Positions 1-10,494 of a stretch of 64,000 nt of DNA are shown here, piece after piece. The position numbers were made by a program, and so were the translations under genes. The notes below the pieces were generated by a model. It had not been told where the DNA came from. It saw only the letters and a list, made by a program, of their open reading frames with translations, and made no database searches. Every line of letters begins with the position of its first letter. Position 1 is the first letter of the stretch. Source of the DNA: Mycobacterium sp. Marseille-P9652 (lineage in GTDB: Bacteria > Actinomycetota > Actinomycetes > Mycobacteriales > Mycobacteriaceae); NCBI RefSeq assembly GCF_902652685.1, contig NZ_CACRUY010000003.1, positions 62,001 through 126,000 of the forward strand, read 5' to 3'.

Positions 1-927
1 GGCGTCGCGGTGCGGGTCGCCGGGCGGCACCCACCACCGCTCGGCCGGCGGTGTCAGCCAATCGCGGCCGCGCGCGGACGCCAGCAGCGCGTCCACCACG
101 TTGCGGACGCTGACCCGGTCGTCGTCGCGGCGTCGCAGAAGCGACCACGTCCACAGCGGCACCGGCTCGGCGACGGGCCGCCGGCCGAGGCTGGGCGGGA
201 GCGCGGCGGTGTGGCGCTTGGGGGATGCGAGGACGGCGGCGCCGATCCTGCGCACGTGCGCGTGGAACGCGTCCCCGGTGACGCCGCCATCGTCGATCCT
301 GATGACGCGCGCGCCGGTGTCGGCGGCGAACTGGGTGGCAAACCGATTCCAGGACGACCATGCCGATTCGTCGGCGTCGACCAGGACGTTGAGGCGTTGT
401 GCCGCAATGGGTTCGGAGGATGTCAGCCCGGGACTGACGGCGCCCAGGGGCTCGACGCGCAGCAGCTGCGCGATCAGACCGCGCCGCTCGACGTGCTCGT
501 CGGTGACCCACGCCACCGCGACGTCGAGGGTGCCCTCCGCCACGCGGTCGGCCTGGGCGTGCGACGGCAGCACCCATTCGTCGATGCGCAGCGCCTTGAA
601 CTCCACCATCTCGTTGATGCCGTCGGGCAGCCAACTGACGTAGCCCAGGCGCACCGGGGTGCTGGAGGCGGCCGCCTGCTGCAGCCGGCGCTTGGCGTCG
701 TCGGCCAGGGACAGGATCCTGCGCGCGTCGACGAGCAGCGACCGTCCGGCCTCGTTCAGCCGGACGCTGCGCCGGTCGCGCACGAACAGGTCGGTGCCCA
801 GTTCGCGCTCCAGCGCCAGGATCTGTTGCGACAACGCGGGTCCCGAGATGTGCAGGCGCCGGGCGGCGCGGCCGAAGTGCAACTCCTCGGCAACCGCCAC
901 GAACGAGCGCAGCTGCCGCAGTTCCAT
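1..927 (-). CDS. LysR-family transcriptional regulator (3' end cut by window edge)
   Basis: This is a LysR-type DNA-binding regulator. The first 60 residues hold the winged helix-turn-helix, beginning MELRQLRSFVAVAEELHFGR and running through RRLHISGPALSQQI, the usual LysR recognition region. From about residue 90 onward lies the periplasmic-binding-like effector domain (VRLGYVSW is its first strand). The frame stays open for 309 codons to position 1, so the stop lies outside the window; at about 300 residues the family is almost complete here. The start ATG at 925-927 is chosen because the HTH begins directly after it. The gene lies 10 nt downstream of the IclR gene on the same strand and may be co-transcribed with it. 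The effector is unknown. Confidence 0.9.
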   Translation of the reverse strand, partial: MELRQLRSFVAVAEELHFGRAARRLHISGPALSQQILALERELGTDLFVRDRRSVRLNEAGRSLLVDARRILSLADDAKRRLQQAAASSTPVRLGYVSWLPDGINEMVEFKALRIDEWVLPSHAQADRVAEGTLDVAVAWVTDEHVERRGLIAQLLRVEPLGAVSPGLTSSEPIAAQRLNVLVDADESAWSSWNRFATQFAADTGARVIRIDDGGVTGDAFHAHVRRIGAAVLASPKRHTAALPPSLGRRPVAEPVPLWTWSLLRRRDDDRVSVRNVVDALLASARGRDWLTPPAERWWVPPGDPHRDA

Positions 928-937
928 ACGCCGATTC

Positions 938-1957
938 TCACACCGCGCGATCGACGGCGGCCGCCCGCGGGGGTTCGCTGATCGCCCGCGTCTCGTCGGT
1001 GAGGTGCTTGCCGATGACCCGGATCTGCCGGGCGCTCAGGGGGCACAGCGGGTGCACCGCCACCATCAGGGCAACCTGCCGTTCGTCGAAAACCGGTGCG
1101 GCGATGGTCACCACGGGCCGCTTGCGCCGGCCGGGGTTGTCGTCGGACAGGAAGCCGATGGTGGTGAATTCGACCAGCAGCTGGTCCATGATCTGGCGCA
1201 CCGACGCCGGCATCTCGTTGATGTCCAGCGTGGTCACCACCTGCACGGCCTGCGCCAGGGCGGGCGTGGTCCAGTCCACGTCGAACCCGCGCTCGCGCGT
1301 GTGCCTGAGCACCTGCCGCAGGCGCTCGATGCGATCGGCGTTGTCGCCCGCGCCGCGACGGATCCACGCGCGCTGCTCCTCCTCGGTGTCCCACGCGGCG
1401 ATGGCCACCCCGAACGGCGGGGCGTAGGGGATGCGGTCCCCCGGGATCCCGGACGGCTGGGTGGCGGGCTCACCCTCGAACGCGGTGACCACCAGGGAGT
1501 CGCCGAATCGCTCGACCACCGAGCAGGCGTACCCGACCTGACCCGAGAGCCGCAGCGCCGCGGACCGGGCCGCGTGCGCCAGCGGCCGGGCGGTGTCCGT
1601 CCGCGCCGCCACCACCGCAAGCGCCGGGCCCAGGGTGAACGTCTTGGCGATCGGGTCGCGGCTGGCCCACCCCCGGTCGCACAACGTCTTGAGGATCGCG
1701 TGCGCCGTCGCTTGCGTCAGGTCGAGTTCGCGCACGACGTCGGAGAACCGCAGGCGCGCATTGCCGGACCGGGCCAGGAGCTCGACAACGTCGAGCACCC
1801 TGGCGGTCGGCGCTGACGTCGATCCGCGAATCGCTTGACTCCTCTGCGGCGCCGTTCCTACAGTGAGGCGAACATTCGAGAGTCTATATCGATTATTCGA
1901 GATAGTTAACGGGTAGCAGCGCCGGCATCGTGGTCCAGCCGAACGGAGACGTCGCAT
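938..1957 (-). CDS. IclR-family transcriptional regulator, start uncertain
   Basis: This is an IclR-type regulator. The N-terminal winged HTH spans about residues 52-112 (RVLDVVELLARSGNARLRF, then a recognition helix with LTQATAHAILKTL). The C-terminal effector-binding domain spans about 130-315. The frame gives 339 residues, about 60-80 longer than typical IclR proteins. The extra N-terminal ~50 residues are read across AT-rich DNA that looks like an operator and would overlap the divergent SnoaL start. No in-frame ATG, GTG or TTG lies between 1957 and the GTG at 1798, which sits inside the HTH, so the true start is unresolved (perhaps a rare ATT near 1831). It probably controls the divergent SnoaL/SDR pair and itself; this is inferred from position. 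Confidence 0.82.
   Translation of the reverse strand: MRRLRSAGPRCRRCYPLTISNNRYRLSNVRLTVGTAPQRSQAIRGSTSAPTARVLDVVELLARSGNARLRFSDVVRELDLTQATAHAILKTLCDRGWASRDPIAKTFTLGPALAVVAARTDTARPLAHAARSAALRLSGQVGYACSVVERFGDSLVVTAFEGEPATQPSGIPGDRIPYAPPFGVAIAAWDTEEEQRAWIRRGAGDNADRIERLRQVLRHTRERGFDVDWTTPALAQAVQVVTTLDINEMPASVRQIMDQLLVEFTTIGFLSDDNPGRRKRPVVTIAAPVFDERQVALMVAVHPLCPLSARQIRVIGKHLTDETRAISEPPRAAAVDRAV
1874..1903. promoter_or_regulatory. Candidate IclR operator between divergent genes
   Basis: An AT-rich stretch in otherwise GC-rich DNA. It holds an imperfect inverted repeat, ATATCGA (1886-1892), 4-bp spacer, TCGAGAT (1897-1903). The octamer ATTCGAGA occurs twice (1874-1881 and 1895-1902) in direct orientation exactly 21 bp apart, about two helical turns. 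Its position upstream of SnoaL and inside the doubtful N-terminal extension of the IclR frame suggests an operator. No binding data can be read from sequence. Confidence 0.5.
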
Positions 1958-2369
1958 GACCGAGCGTGAGGACCGTCAGGACATCGCCGACCTGCTGGTG
2001 CGCTACGCCACTGGGATCGACCGACGCGACTGGCCTTTGTTCCGAACGGTTTTCACCGACGACTGCGAGCTCGACTACGGCGTGATCGGCGCATGGCGCG
2101 GCGTCGACGCCGTCACGCAGTTCATGACGGAGGTCCACGCCATGGCGGGCCACACGCTGCACCGTCTGAGCAACCAGGCCATCGCGGTCGACGGCGACCG
2201 GGCCACGGCGCGCACCTACGTCGACGCGCTGATCATGGCCGCGGACAACCGGGGCTGCGTGAACGGGATCGGCTTCTACGACGACGAGTGCGTCCGGACC
2301 CCCGACGGGTGGCGAATCGCCAGAAGACAATTCACGACGGTGCGCGTGAGCGAAGTGGGGAGCCCCTAG
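1956..2369 (+). CDS. SnoaL-like/NTF2-like protein
   Basis: A 137-residue protein of the SnoaL_4/NTF2-like fold, a cone-shaped alpha+beta barrel used by hydratases, isomerases and dehydrase-like enzymes of steroid and aromatic metabolism. Visible family features are the N-terminal helix pair EDRQDIADLLVRYATGIDRR, the segment LFRTVFTDDCELDYG, then HTLHRLSNQAIAVDGDRATA and the closing GWRIARRQFTTVRV. The length fits a complete single domain. ATG 1956-1958 is preceded by GGAG about 8 nt upstream. The stop is followed at once by the GTG of the SDR gene, so the two are an operon. The substrate is unknown. Confidence 0.85.
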   Translation: MTEREDRQDIADLLVRYATGIDRRDWPLFRTVFTDDCELDYGVIGAWRGVDAVTQFMTEVHAMAGHTLHRLSNQAIAVDGDRATARTYVDALIMAADNRGCVNGIGFYDDECVRTPDGWRIARRQFTTVRVSEVGSP

Positions 2370-3182
2370 GTGACGTTCGCCGACAAATACGGGCCCTGGG
2401 CGCTGGTGGCGGGCGCCTCCGACGGCGTGGGCGAAGCGTTCGCCAAGGGCCTCGCCGAGCGCGGGGTCAACGTCGTGCTGATCGCCCGCAGGCAGGCCGT
2501 CCTCGACCGGGTCGCGGCGGAGCTCCAGTCCCAGGCGCGCGTGCAAACCCGGACGCTGGCACTCGACCTCGCGCGGCCGGGGGCGGCGTCGGCGGTCGCG
2601 GAGGCGACCGAAGACATCGACATCGGCACCCTGGTCTACTGCGCGGGGGCCGACCCGGACTTCAGGCCCTTCCTGGCGAACTCGCTGGCGGCGGCCGAGA
2701 CCATGGTGCAGCGCAACTGCATGGTTCCGATGCAGCTGTGCCACCATTTCGCCCGGCCGATGGTCGAGCGGGGCAGGGGCGCGATCGTCATCTTCGGTTC
2801 GGGCGCCGGGCTGGCCGGCGGGCCCAACATGGCCGCCTACGGGGCTTCCAAGGCCTTCGACATGGTGTTCGCCGAGGCGCTGTGGTCGGAACTGCGCGAC
2901 ACCGGCGTCGACGTCCTCGGCCTCATCCTCGGCAAGACCAACACCCCCGCGCTCAGGCAACTCGAACACAGCCGCGGCCAGATCGCCTCGCCGCACGACG
3001 TGCCGCCCGGTGCCGCCGCCGTCGAGGACGTGATCGCGGAGGCATTCGAGAACCTGGCCAACGGTCCGACCTGGTTCGTGGGCGAGAGCCTGCGCGCCGG
3101 CGCGCAACTGCTCGCCTCCCTCGAACGGCGGCAGGCCGTCGAGCTGCTGACCCAGGCCGCCGCAGCGACGATGGGGGATTAG
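2370..3182 (+). CDS. Short-chain dehydrogenase/reductase
   Basis: An NAD(P)-dependent SDR of 270 residues. The cofactor-binding glycine motif GASDGVGEAFA lies near residue 14. The catalytic Ser is in IVIFGSGAGL and the YxxxK pair is in YGASKAFD (about residues 157-161). The segment LVYCAG stands where NNAG is usual. The C-terminal tail (residues 230-270) is longer than in minimal SDRs. The GTG start abuts the SnoaL stop codon with no gap, so translation is likely coupled. With SnoaL it resembles pairs that act on hydroxy/keto groups of lipophilic compounds; the substrate is inferred only at that level. Confidence 0.88.
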   Translation: MTFADKYGPWALVAGASDGVGEAFAKGLAERGVNVVLIARRQAVLDRVAAELQSQARVQTRTLALDLARPGAASAVAEATEDIDIGTLVYCAGADPDFRPFLANSLAAAETMVQRNCMVPMQLCHHFARPMVERGRGAIVIFGSGAGLAGGPNMAAYGASKAFDMVFAEALWSELRDTGVDVLGLILGKTNTPALRQLEHSRGQIASPHDVPPGAAAVEDVIAEAFENLANGPTWFVGESLRAGAQLLASLERRQAVELLTQAAAATMGD

Positions 3183-3477
3183 CGGTGGCCGGGTACGCCG
3201 AGAACGCCGCGGCGGTCGCCGAAAGTCGGCGAGGCACAACCGTCAGGGCGATCTCGGCGCTCGCACCGGGCAAAACGGCACCACCGTCCGCCGAAGGTTT
3301 GCCCAACTTTAGGATCAGGTAACCCTAACTTCGCCCGTCGTACCCCTTTGGCCAGCAAAGACAGCTGCTCACTTCCCCGTCAGCCCCACCACCGGCGACG
3401 TTGCTGGCCGCCGGATCGACGGGTAGCTTCGTAGGCAGATCGCCCGGGCCAGCGAGCCTCCGAGAAGCTCACGAAGG
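3183..3477. other. Intergenic gap with no recognised feature
   Basis: About 295 bp between the SDR and the cation exchanger. I see no convincing gene, RNA or strong hairpin. The last 20 bases hold the ribosome-binding site of the exchanger (GAAGGA). The promoter of the exchanger must lie here, but no clear -10/-35 pair stands out. Confidence 0.5.
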
Positions 3478-4770
3478 ATGACGATGATCGGCACCGAACG
3501 GCCAGCGGTCTCGACCACGTCACGCGGACACCGACGCACCCTGCTGCGTTCGGCGTTCATCACCGTCGCCTTCATCGCCCCCGCCCTGGTGACGCGGATA
3601 GCCGGCCTGCATGCGGATCCGGTCGCCGCCCTGCTGATCTACGGGGCCGCCGTAGTCGCGGCCAGCTTCCTGCTGGCGTGGGCCGCCGAGGCGGCGCAGA
3701 TCGACGTCGCCGGCGGCATCGCGATCGCGGTGCTGGCGCTGGTCGCGGTTCTGCCGGAGTACGCCGTGGACCTGTACTACGCCTTCGTGTCGGGACACAA
3801 CGCCGCGTACACCCAGTACGCGGCCGCAAACATGACCGGATCCAACCGGCTGCTCATGGGGCTGGGGTGGCCGGTGGGGGTCCTGGTCGGCATGCTGGCG
3901 GCGCGCAAGGCCGGCGCGGCCAAAACCCGCGGCGTGGCCCTGCAACCGGCCAACCGCGTCGAACTCGGCTTCCTCCTCATCGCCGGCGTCGTCGCGTTCG
4001 TCATTCCCGCCACCCGCGAGATCCACCTCGTGCTGGGCGTGACGCTCCTGGGCTGGTTCGGTTACTACCTCTACAAGGTCAGCCACGGCGACGTGGAGGA
4101 ACCCGACCTGATCGGCACCGCCGCCGCCATCGGCGACCTGCCCGACCTCCGCCGGCGCATCGCCGTCATCGGTCTCTTCCTGGCGTCGGGCGCGGTGATC
4201 CTGCTGTGCGCCAAGCCGTTCGCCGACAACCTGGTCGACGCCGGCACCGAGCTCGGCGTCGACCGGTTCCTGCTGGTTCAATGGCTGGCACCGCTGGCCT
4301 CCGAGGCCCCCGAGTTCATCATCGCGACGATCTTCGCCGCGCGCGGCAAGGGCACGGCGGCCGTCGCCACGCTCATCTCCTCGAAGGTGAACCAGTGGAC
4401 GCTGCTGGTGGGTTCGTTGCCGGTGGCGCACCTGCTCGGCGGGGGCGGCGCCTCGCTGGCGCTCGACTTCCGGCAGGTCGAGGAGGTGCTGCTCACGGCG
4501 ACCCAGACCCTGATGGGCGTCGCGCTGATCCTCGGGTTGCGCTTCGGCCGGGGCGCGGCGTGGGCCCTGCTGGTGCTGTTCGTCGTCCAGTTCCCGATCA
4601 ACTCCACGCACGGGCGGTTGGCGCTCTGCGCCGTGTACACCGCGGTGGCGGTCGTGGGCCTGATCGTCAACCGCCGCCACCTGCTCGCCACCCTCCGGGC
4701 TCCGTTCTCCGACAGGGCGATCCGCCACAGCGGCCATCCCCACAACGAGGGGCAGGAACCCGGGCACTGA
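3478..4770 (+). CDS. Sodium/calcium exchanger-family membrane antiporter
   Basis: An integral membrane protein of 430 residues with about ten hydrophobic segments, resembling the CaCA (cation/Ca2+ exchanger) superfamily. The two alpha-repeat-like motifs are visible: LVAVLPEYAVDLYYA near residue 85 and LASEAPEFIIATIFAARGKG near residue 280, each carrying the acidic residue expected to bind cations, followed by SSKVNQWTLLVG. It would exchange Ca2+ or another cation against H+ or Na+ across the plasma membrane. ATG 3478 overlaps the GAAGGA ribosome-binding site; the in-frame ATG at 3484 (MIGTERPAV) has better spacing and may be the real start. The gene stands alone, with its own upstream gap. 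Confidence 0.82.
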   Translation: MTMIGTERPAVSTTSRGHRRTLLRSAFITVAFIAPALVTRIAGLHADPVAALLIYGAAVVAASFLLAWAAEAAQIDVAGGIAIAVLALVAVLPEYAVDLYYAFVSGHNAAYTQYAAANMTGSNRLLMGLGWPVGVLVGMLAARKAGAAKTRGVALQPANRVELGFLLIAGVVAFVIPATREIHLVLGVTLLGWFGYYLYKVSHGDVEEPDLIGTAAAIGDLPDLRRRIAVIGLFLASGAVILLCAKPFADNLVDAGTELGVDRFLLVQWLAPLASEAPEFIIATIFAARGKGTAAVATLISSKVNQWTLLVGSLPVAHLLGGGGASLALDFRQVEEVLLTATQTLMGVALILGLRFGRGAAWALLVLFVVQFPINSTHGRLALCAVYTAVAVVGLIVNRRHLLATLRAPFSDRAIRHSGHPHNEGQEPGH

Positions 4771-4828
4771 GGTTGGTGCGGCCCGCCGGTTACCATCCCC
4801 GGACGGGGACTGACTGGGAAGTGGAGCG

Positions 4829-5650
4829 ATGGCTCGTGACGTACTGACCATCATCGGCGTCGGCGGAATGGGCGAGGCGATCGCCAGGAGGCTCGGCTCC
4901 GGAAAGACGGTGCTGCTCGCCGACTACAACGAGGCGACGCTGGCGTCGGTGTCCGAATCCCTTGCGGGACACGGACATCACGTGCAAAGCCGTCGCGTCG
5001 ACGTCGCGTCGGCCGAATCGGTTCACGAGCTCGCCCAATACGCCGCATCGCTGGGAGACGTGACGCAGGTGGCGCACACCGCCGGCCTCTCCCCGGTGCA
5101 GGCCTCGGCCGAGGCGATCCTGGCCGTCGACCTTCTCGGCACCGCGCTGGTGCTACAGGAGTTCGGCGACGTGGTCGCGCGCGGCGGCGCGGGCGTGGTG
5201 GTTGCCAGCATGGCCGGGCACCTGGTGCCCCCGCTGGCGGCCGAGCAAGAACGGGCGCTGGCTCACAATCCGCCGAGCGAACTGCTGCAGCTGGACTTCG
5301 TCAGCGGCATCACCGAGCCGAACTTTGCCTATCCGATCGCCAAGCATGCCAACCAGATTCGCGTCCGCGCGGCCGGCGCGCACTGGGGCAGGCGCGGCGC
5401 GCGCATCAATTCGATCAGCCCCGGCATCATCTCCACGCCGATGGGCCAGCAGGAACTTGCCTCCCCGGTCGGTGACGGCATGCGGGCGATGATCGCGATG
5501 TCCGCGACCGGACGGCTCGGCACGCCCGACGACATCGCCGCGGCCGCCGCGTTCCTGCTGGGACCGGACGCCTCGTTCATCACGGGAACCGACCTGCTGG
5601 TCGACGGGGGCGTCATCGCGGCGGTCAAAGCCGGAAGCGGCCAAGGCTAG
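4829..5650 (+). CDS. Short-chain dehydrogenase/reductase
   Basis: An SDR oxidoreductase of 273 residues. The N-terminal Rossmann motif is GVGGMGEAIARRL, preceded by LTIIG. The catalytic Ser lies in VVVASMAGHL and the Tyr/Lys pair in YPIAKHAN (about residue 170). The C-terminus carries the common ITGTDLLVDGGV signature. Between Ser and Tyr there is an insertion of about 35 residues (PPLAAEQERALAHN and following) that probably shapes the active site. The ATG has GGAG 5 nt upstream. A TACCAT -10-like box lies at 4791-4796, followed by a small CCCC/GGGG hairpin at 4797-4808. Substrate unknown. Confidence 0.88.
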   Translation: MARDVLTIIGVGGMGEAIARRLGSGKTVLLADYNEATLASVSESLAGHGHHVQSRRVDVASAESVHELAQYAASLGDVTQVAHTAGLSPVQASAEAILAVDLLGTALVLQEFGDVVARGGAGVVVASMAGHLVPPLAAEQERALAHNPPSELLQLDFVSGITEPNFAYPIAKHANQIRVRAAGAHWGRRGARINSISPGIISTPMGQQELASPVGDGMRAMIAMSATGRLGTPDDIAAAAAFLLGPDASFITGTDLLVDGGVIAAVKAGSGQG

Positions 5651-5685
5651 CCGCGCGCGACAAGGCGAGATTGCGCCCGCTTGCA

Positions 5686-5691
5686 TATGCT
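5686..5691 (+). promoter_or_regulatory. -10 box (TATGCT) of a leaderless DUF2252 transcript
   Basis: TATGCT fits the TANNNT consensus of mycobacterial housekeeping promoters. The ATG at 5698 lies 6 nt further on, where transcription would be expected to begin, and no Shine-Dalgarno sequence precedes it. This supports a leaderless mRNA and decides the start in favour of 5698 over the TTG at 5671. Confidence 0.5.
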
Positions 5692-5697
5692 GATCGG

Positions 5698-7095
5698 ATG
5701 CCGCAACGCCAGTTGCGTGAACGCCTCATCGACCTCGAGGTCCCTGGCGAGGACGTCGCGCGCGGTCGCGCGCTCAGGAAGTCGACGCCTCGACGCGCAC
5801 TCGCGCAACTGAACCCCGCCGGGCGCACCGCCACCGAGATCCTCGTCGCCCAAAACGACGGCCGGCTCCGCGAACTCGTGCCACTGCGCTTCGCGCGGAT
5901 GCTGGCCGACCCGTTCTCGTTCTACCGGGGCTCGGCCGCGGTCATGGCCGCGGACCTGGCCGCGAGCCCGTCGAGCGGGATCGAGGTGATGTGCTGCGGC
6001 GACGCCCATGTGGCCAACTTCGGCATGTATGCCGCCCCCGACCGCTCGATCGTGTTCGACCTCAACGACTTCGACGAGGCCGCCGTCGCGCCCGGGGAAT
6101 GGGACGTCAAACGCCTCATCACGAGCGCGATCGTCGGCGGCCGCCATGCCGGATACCCCAAACCAGCCATCAAGCGCTGCGTCGAGCAGGCGGTGGAGGG
6201 CTACCAAGCCAGCCTGCAGAGCATGCTCGAGATGAACGTCCTCGACCGCTACTACCTACGCGTCGAACCGGAGCGGCACGCAGGCGAAGTCTCCAAGGGC
6301 ATGCTGGACGTCATCAGGAAGACGACGGCCCGGGCCCGCACACGCACGTCGGCCCGGGTCTTCAGACGAATCACCGAGGTCGGTCCGGACGGGACCACGC
6401 GACTGCGCGAAGACCCTCCGCTGCTGCAGCACGTGGACGAGGACGTCGAGGGGCCACTGGTGGAGTCGATCGAGGAGTACCTGGCCGCGGTCCCGGCCGA
6501 CGTGGCCTTGCTGCTCTCCCATTTCCGCGTCACCGACGTCGCGCTTCGGGTCGTCGGCGTGGGCAGCGTCGGCACCAGGTGCTATCTCGTCATCTTGGTG
6601 GGTCCCAACAACACGCCCCTGATTTTGCAGATCAAGGAGGCGGTCCGATCGGTGCTCGACGAATACGGTCAACGGCGCCAACCCGACTCGCTCACGGCCG
6701 CCGTCGAGGCGAAGGGCCAGGGCGTGCGTGTGGTGGACGGCCAGCTGATCCTGCAGGCGATGTCGGATGTGTTTCTCGGGACGACGCGCAAGGACGGCCG
6801 CGACTACTACGTCCGTCAGTTCCACGACATGAAGGGCACCGTCGAAACGGAAGGCATGTCGCCGTCGACGTTCGGCGAGTATGTGGTGGCCTGCGCGGTC
6901 TTGCTGGCGCGAGCCCACTCGCAGAGCGCGAACGCCTCGGTGCTCCAGGGCTACGTCGGCAGCAGTGACACCGTCCACGCGGCGATCGCCGAGTGGTCGT
7001 ACGCGTACGCCGACAAGTCACTCGACGACTTCCATCAACTGCGCAGGGCGGCCGCGGCGGGCGACATCGAGGTGGCCGACGATCCCGCCCGGTAG
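5698..7095 (+). CDS. DUF2252 family protein
   Basis: A 465-residue protein of the DUF2252 family, thought to have a protein-kinase-like/aminoglycoside-phosphotransferase-like fold. The signature is near residue 100: CCGDAHVANFGMY, followed by VFDLNDFDEAAVAPGEWDVKRL. GDxHxxN and DxND resemble the catalytic loop and metal-binding DFG of kinase-like enzymes. A second block, GRDYYVRQFHDMKG, lies near residue 375. Its biochemical activity is not known to me. The start at 5698 is preferred because a TATGCT -10 box lies 6 nt upstream. The 3' end overlaps the convergent monooxygenase gene by 61 bp. Confidence 0.85.
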   Translation: MPQRQLRERLIDLEVPGEDVARGRALRKSTPRRALAQLNPAGRTATEILVAQNDGRLRELVPLRFARMLADPFSFYRGSAAVMAADLAASPSSGIEVMCCGDAHVANFGMYAAPDRSIVFDLNDFDEAAVAPGEWDVKRLITSAIVGGRHAGYPKPAIKRCVEQAVEGYQASLQSMLEMNVLDRYYLRVEPERHAGEVSKGMLDVIRKTTARARTRTSARVFRRITEVGPDGTTRLREDPPLLQHVDEDVEGPLVESIEEYLAAVPADVALLLSHFRVTDVALRVVGVGSVGTRCYLVILVGPNNTPLILQIKEAVRSVLDEYGQRRQPDSLTAAVEAKGQGVRVVDGQLILQAMSDVFLGTTRKDGRDYYVRQFHDMKGTVETEGMSPSTFGEYVVACAVLLARAHSQSANASVLQGYVGSSDTVHAAIAEWSYAYADKSLDDFHQLRRAAAAGDIEVADDPAR

Positions 7096-8611
7096 CGCTT
7101 CGCGTGGTGGGCCCAATCCCGCGTCCGCAACCGCCAGGTCCGGCGGGCGTACTCCAGTTCGGTGTAGGGCCACTGGGTGACGATGCGGCCGCTGGGCGAG
7201 CGGAAGTAGCTGTCGCACTGCGTCCATATCGAGCGTTCGAGGTCGGCGGAAAGCGCGTCGTTGTAACGCCGTTCGGCCTCGGGACGCACGTCGAGGTAGC
7301 CGCCCCGGCGTGCCACCCGGCTCACCGCGCTGGACACCAGGCGCGCGGCGGCCTCCAGGATGTAGACGATCGAGTTGCCGCCCTGATTCGTATTGGGCCC
7401 ATAGAGCATGAAGAAGTTCGGGAATCCGCTGACGGCGACGCCCAGGTAGGCGCTCGGGTCGTCACCCCAACGCTCGTGCAGCCGTTGCCCGCCGATGCCG
7501 ACGACCTCGATGCCCGAAAGGTAGTGCGACGTCTCGAATCCCGTGGCCAGCACGATGGCGTCGGCGTCGACGACCCGGCCGGTTGTGGTGACGACCCCGG
7601 TCGGGGTGACGCGCGCGATCGGGTCGGTGACGAGTTCGACGTTGTCGCGTTGCAGCGCCCGGTAATAGTCGTGGCCGAGGAGCACCCGTTTGCACCGGAA
7701 CGGGTAGGCGGGGGTCAGCGCCCGGCGCAGCCTCTCGTCGGGCACGGTGCGCTCGAGGAACGACGTGGCGATCCGGCTGCGGGCGTTCACCACCGGATCG
7801 TCGGCGAGGGTGGCGGTGTTGTCGTGCTGGAACTTCCAAATTTGCCAGCGGGTGCGGCGCACGGCGAGGGGATGACGCCTGAACCGTTCCAATTCCGTTG
7901 TGCTGTAGGGCCGGTCGTCCTTCGGGACCATCCACGGCGGTGTCCGCTGGAAGACGGTGAGTCGCGCGGCGGTCTTCGCCAGCTCGGGAACCACCTGGAC
8001 CCCGCTGGCGCCGGTGCCGATCACCGCCACCTTCCTGCCCGCAAGCTCGGCGCCGTGATCCCACCGCGCGGTGTGCATGAGGGTGCCACCGAACCCGGCG
8101 AGGCCGTCGATGTCGGGCAGCCTGACCGCGCCGAAAAGCCCGACGGCACAGACGATGACGTCCGCGGTCAGCGTCTCGGAACGCCCATCGCGCTCGAGCT
8201 CGCAGTCCCACCCCGCGCCGTCCGGGTTCCACCGGACCGAGCGCACGCGCGTGCCGAGCATGAGGTGGCGGCGCAGGTCGAAGTCGTCGGCCACCGACTC
8301 GAGGTAGGCGAGGATCTCCGGCTGCCGGGCGTAGGTGCGGCTCCAGGATGGGTTGGGCGCGAAGGAAAACGAGTACAGGTGGCTCTGGATGTCGCAGGCG
8401 GCCCCGGGATAGGTGTTGCGCCGCCAGGTGCCGCCCACGCCGTCGTCGGCCTCGACGATGGTGAGGTCGTCGATGCCGGCGCGGCGCGGCGCCACCGCGG
8501 CGCCCAGCCCGCCGAACCCGGCGCCGATGATCACCACCCGCGGCGGACGTCCCCGGCGGGTCGCCCCGCGCAGCCGTCCGACGGCGTAACGCCGTCGAGC
8601 CCGCCGGCTTG

Positions 8612-8615
<4 letters not shown>
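7035..8615 (-). CDS. FAD-dependent monooxygenase (Baeyer-Villiger/FMO type), second of a pair
   Basis: A flavoprotein monooxygenase of 526 residues. The FAD-binding motif is VVIIGAGFGGLG (about residues 27-38), the NADPH-binding motif is VAVIGTGASGVQVVPEL (about 193-209), and between them lies FGGTLMHTARWDHG, which matches the FxGxxxHxxxW fingerprint of Baeyer-Villiger monooxygenases. Such enzymes insert oxygen next to a ketone or oxidise a heteroatom using NADPH and O2. The GTG start overlaps the stop of the upstream monooxygenase (GTGA, 8612-8615), so the two are translationally coupled. The C-terminal 20 residues are antisense to the end of the DUF2252 gene, an unusually long convergent overlap. 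Confidence 0.9.
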
Positions 8616-10405
<1,790 letters not shown>

Positions 10406-10430
10406 GCTCCCGGCTTTCTTTCGCGAGGAG

Positions 10431-10452
10431 ACTATATAATCAATCAATTGAT
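10431..10452 (-). promoter_or_regulatory. Monooxygenase promoter with TetR-type operator
   Basis: On the minus strand a TATAGT -10 box (10436-10431) is directly preceded by the perfect palindrome ATCAATTGAT (10443-10452), which lies in the -10/-35 spacer. The 9-mer AATCAATCA (10438-10446) recurs exactly, in inverted orientation, upstream of the neighbouring TetR gene (11136-11144). This shared element suggests that the TetR represses both the monooxygenase operon and its own promoter. Confidence 0.55.
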
Positions 10453-10494
10453 CATATCAAGACCGGGCGCGGACGTGGCTGCTCGGTCAACGCC

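Noticed and set aside
4797-4808. CCCC-GGAC-GGGG hairpin as a riboswitch or attenuator of the SDR gene
   Set aside because: The stem is only 4 bp, there is no conserved core and it fits a short leader by chance.
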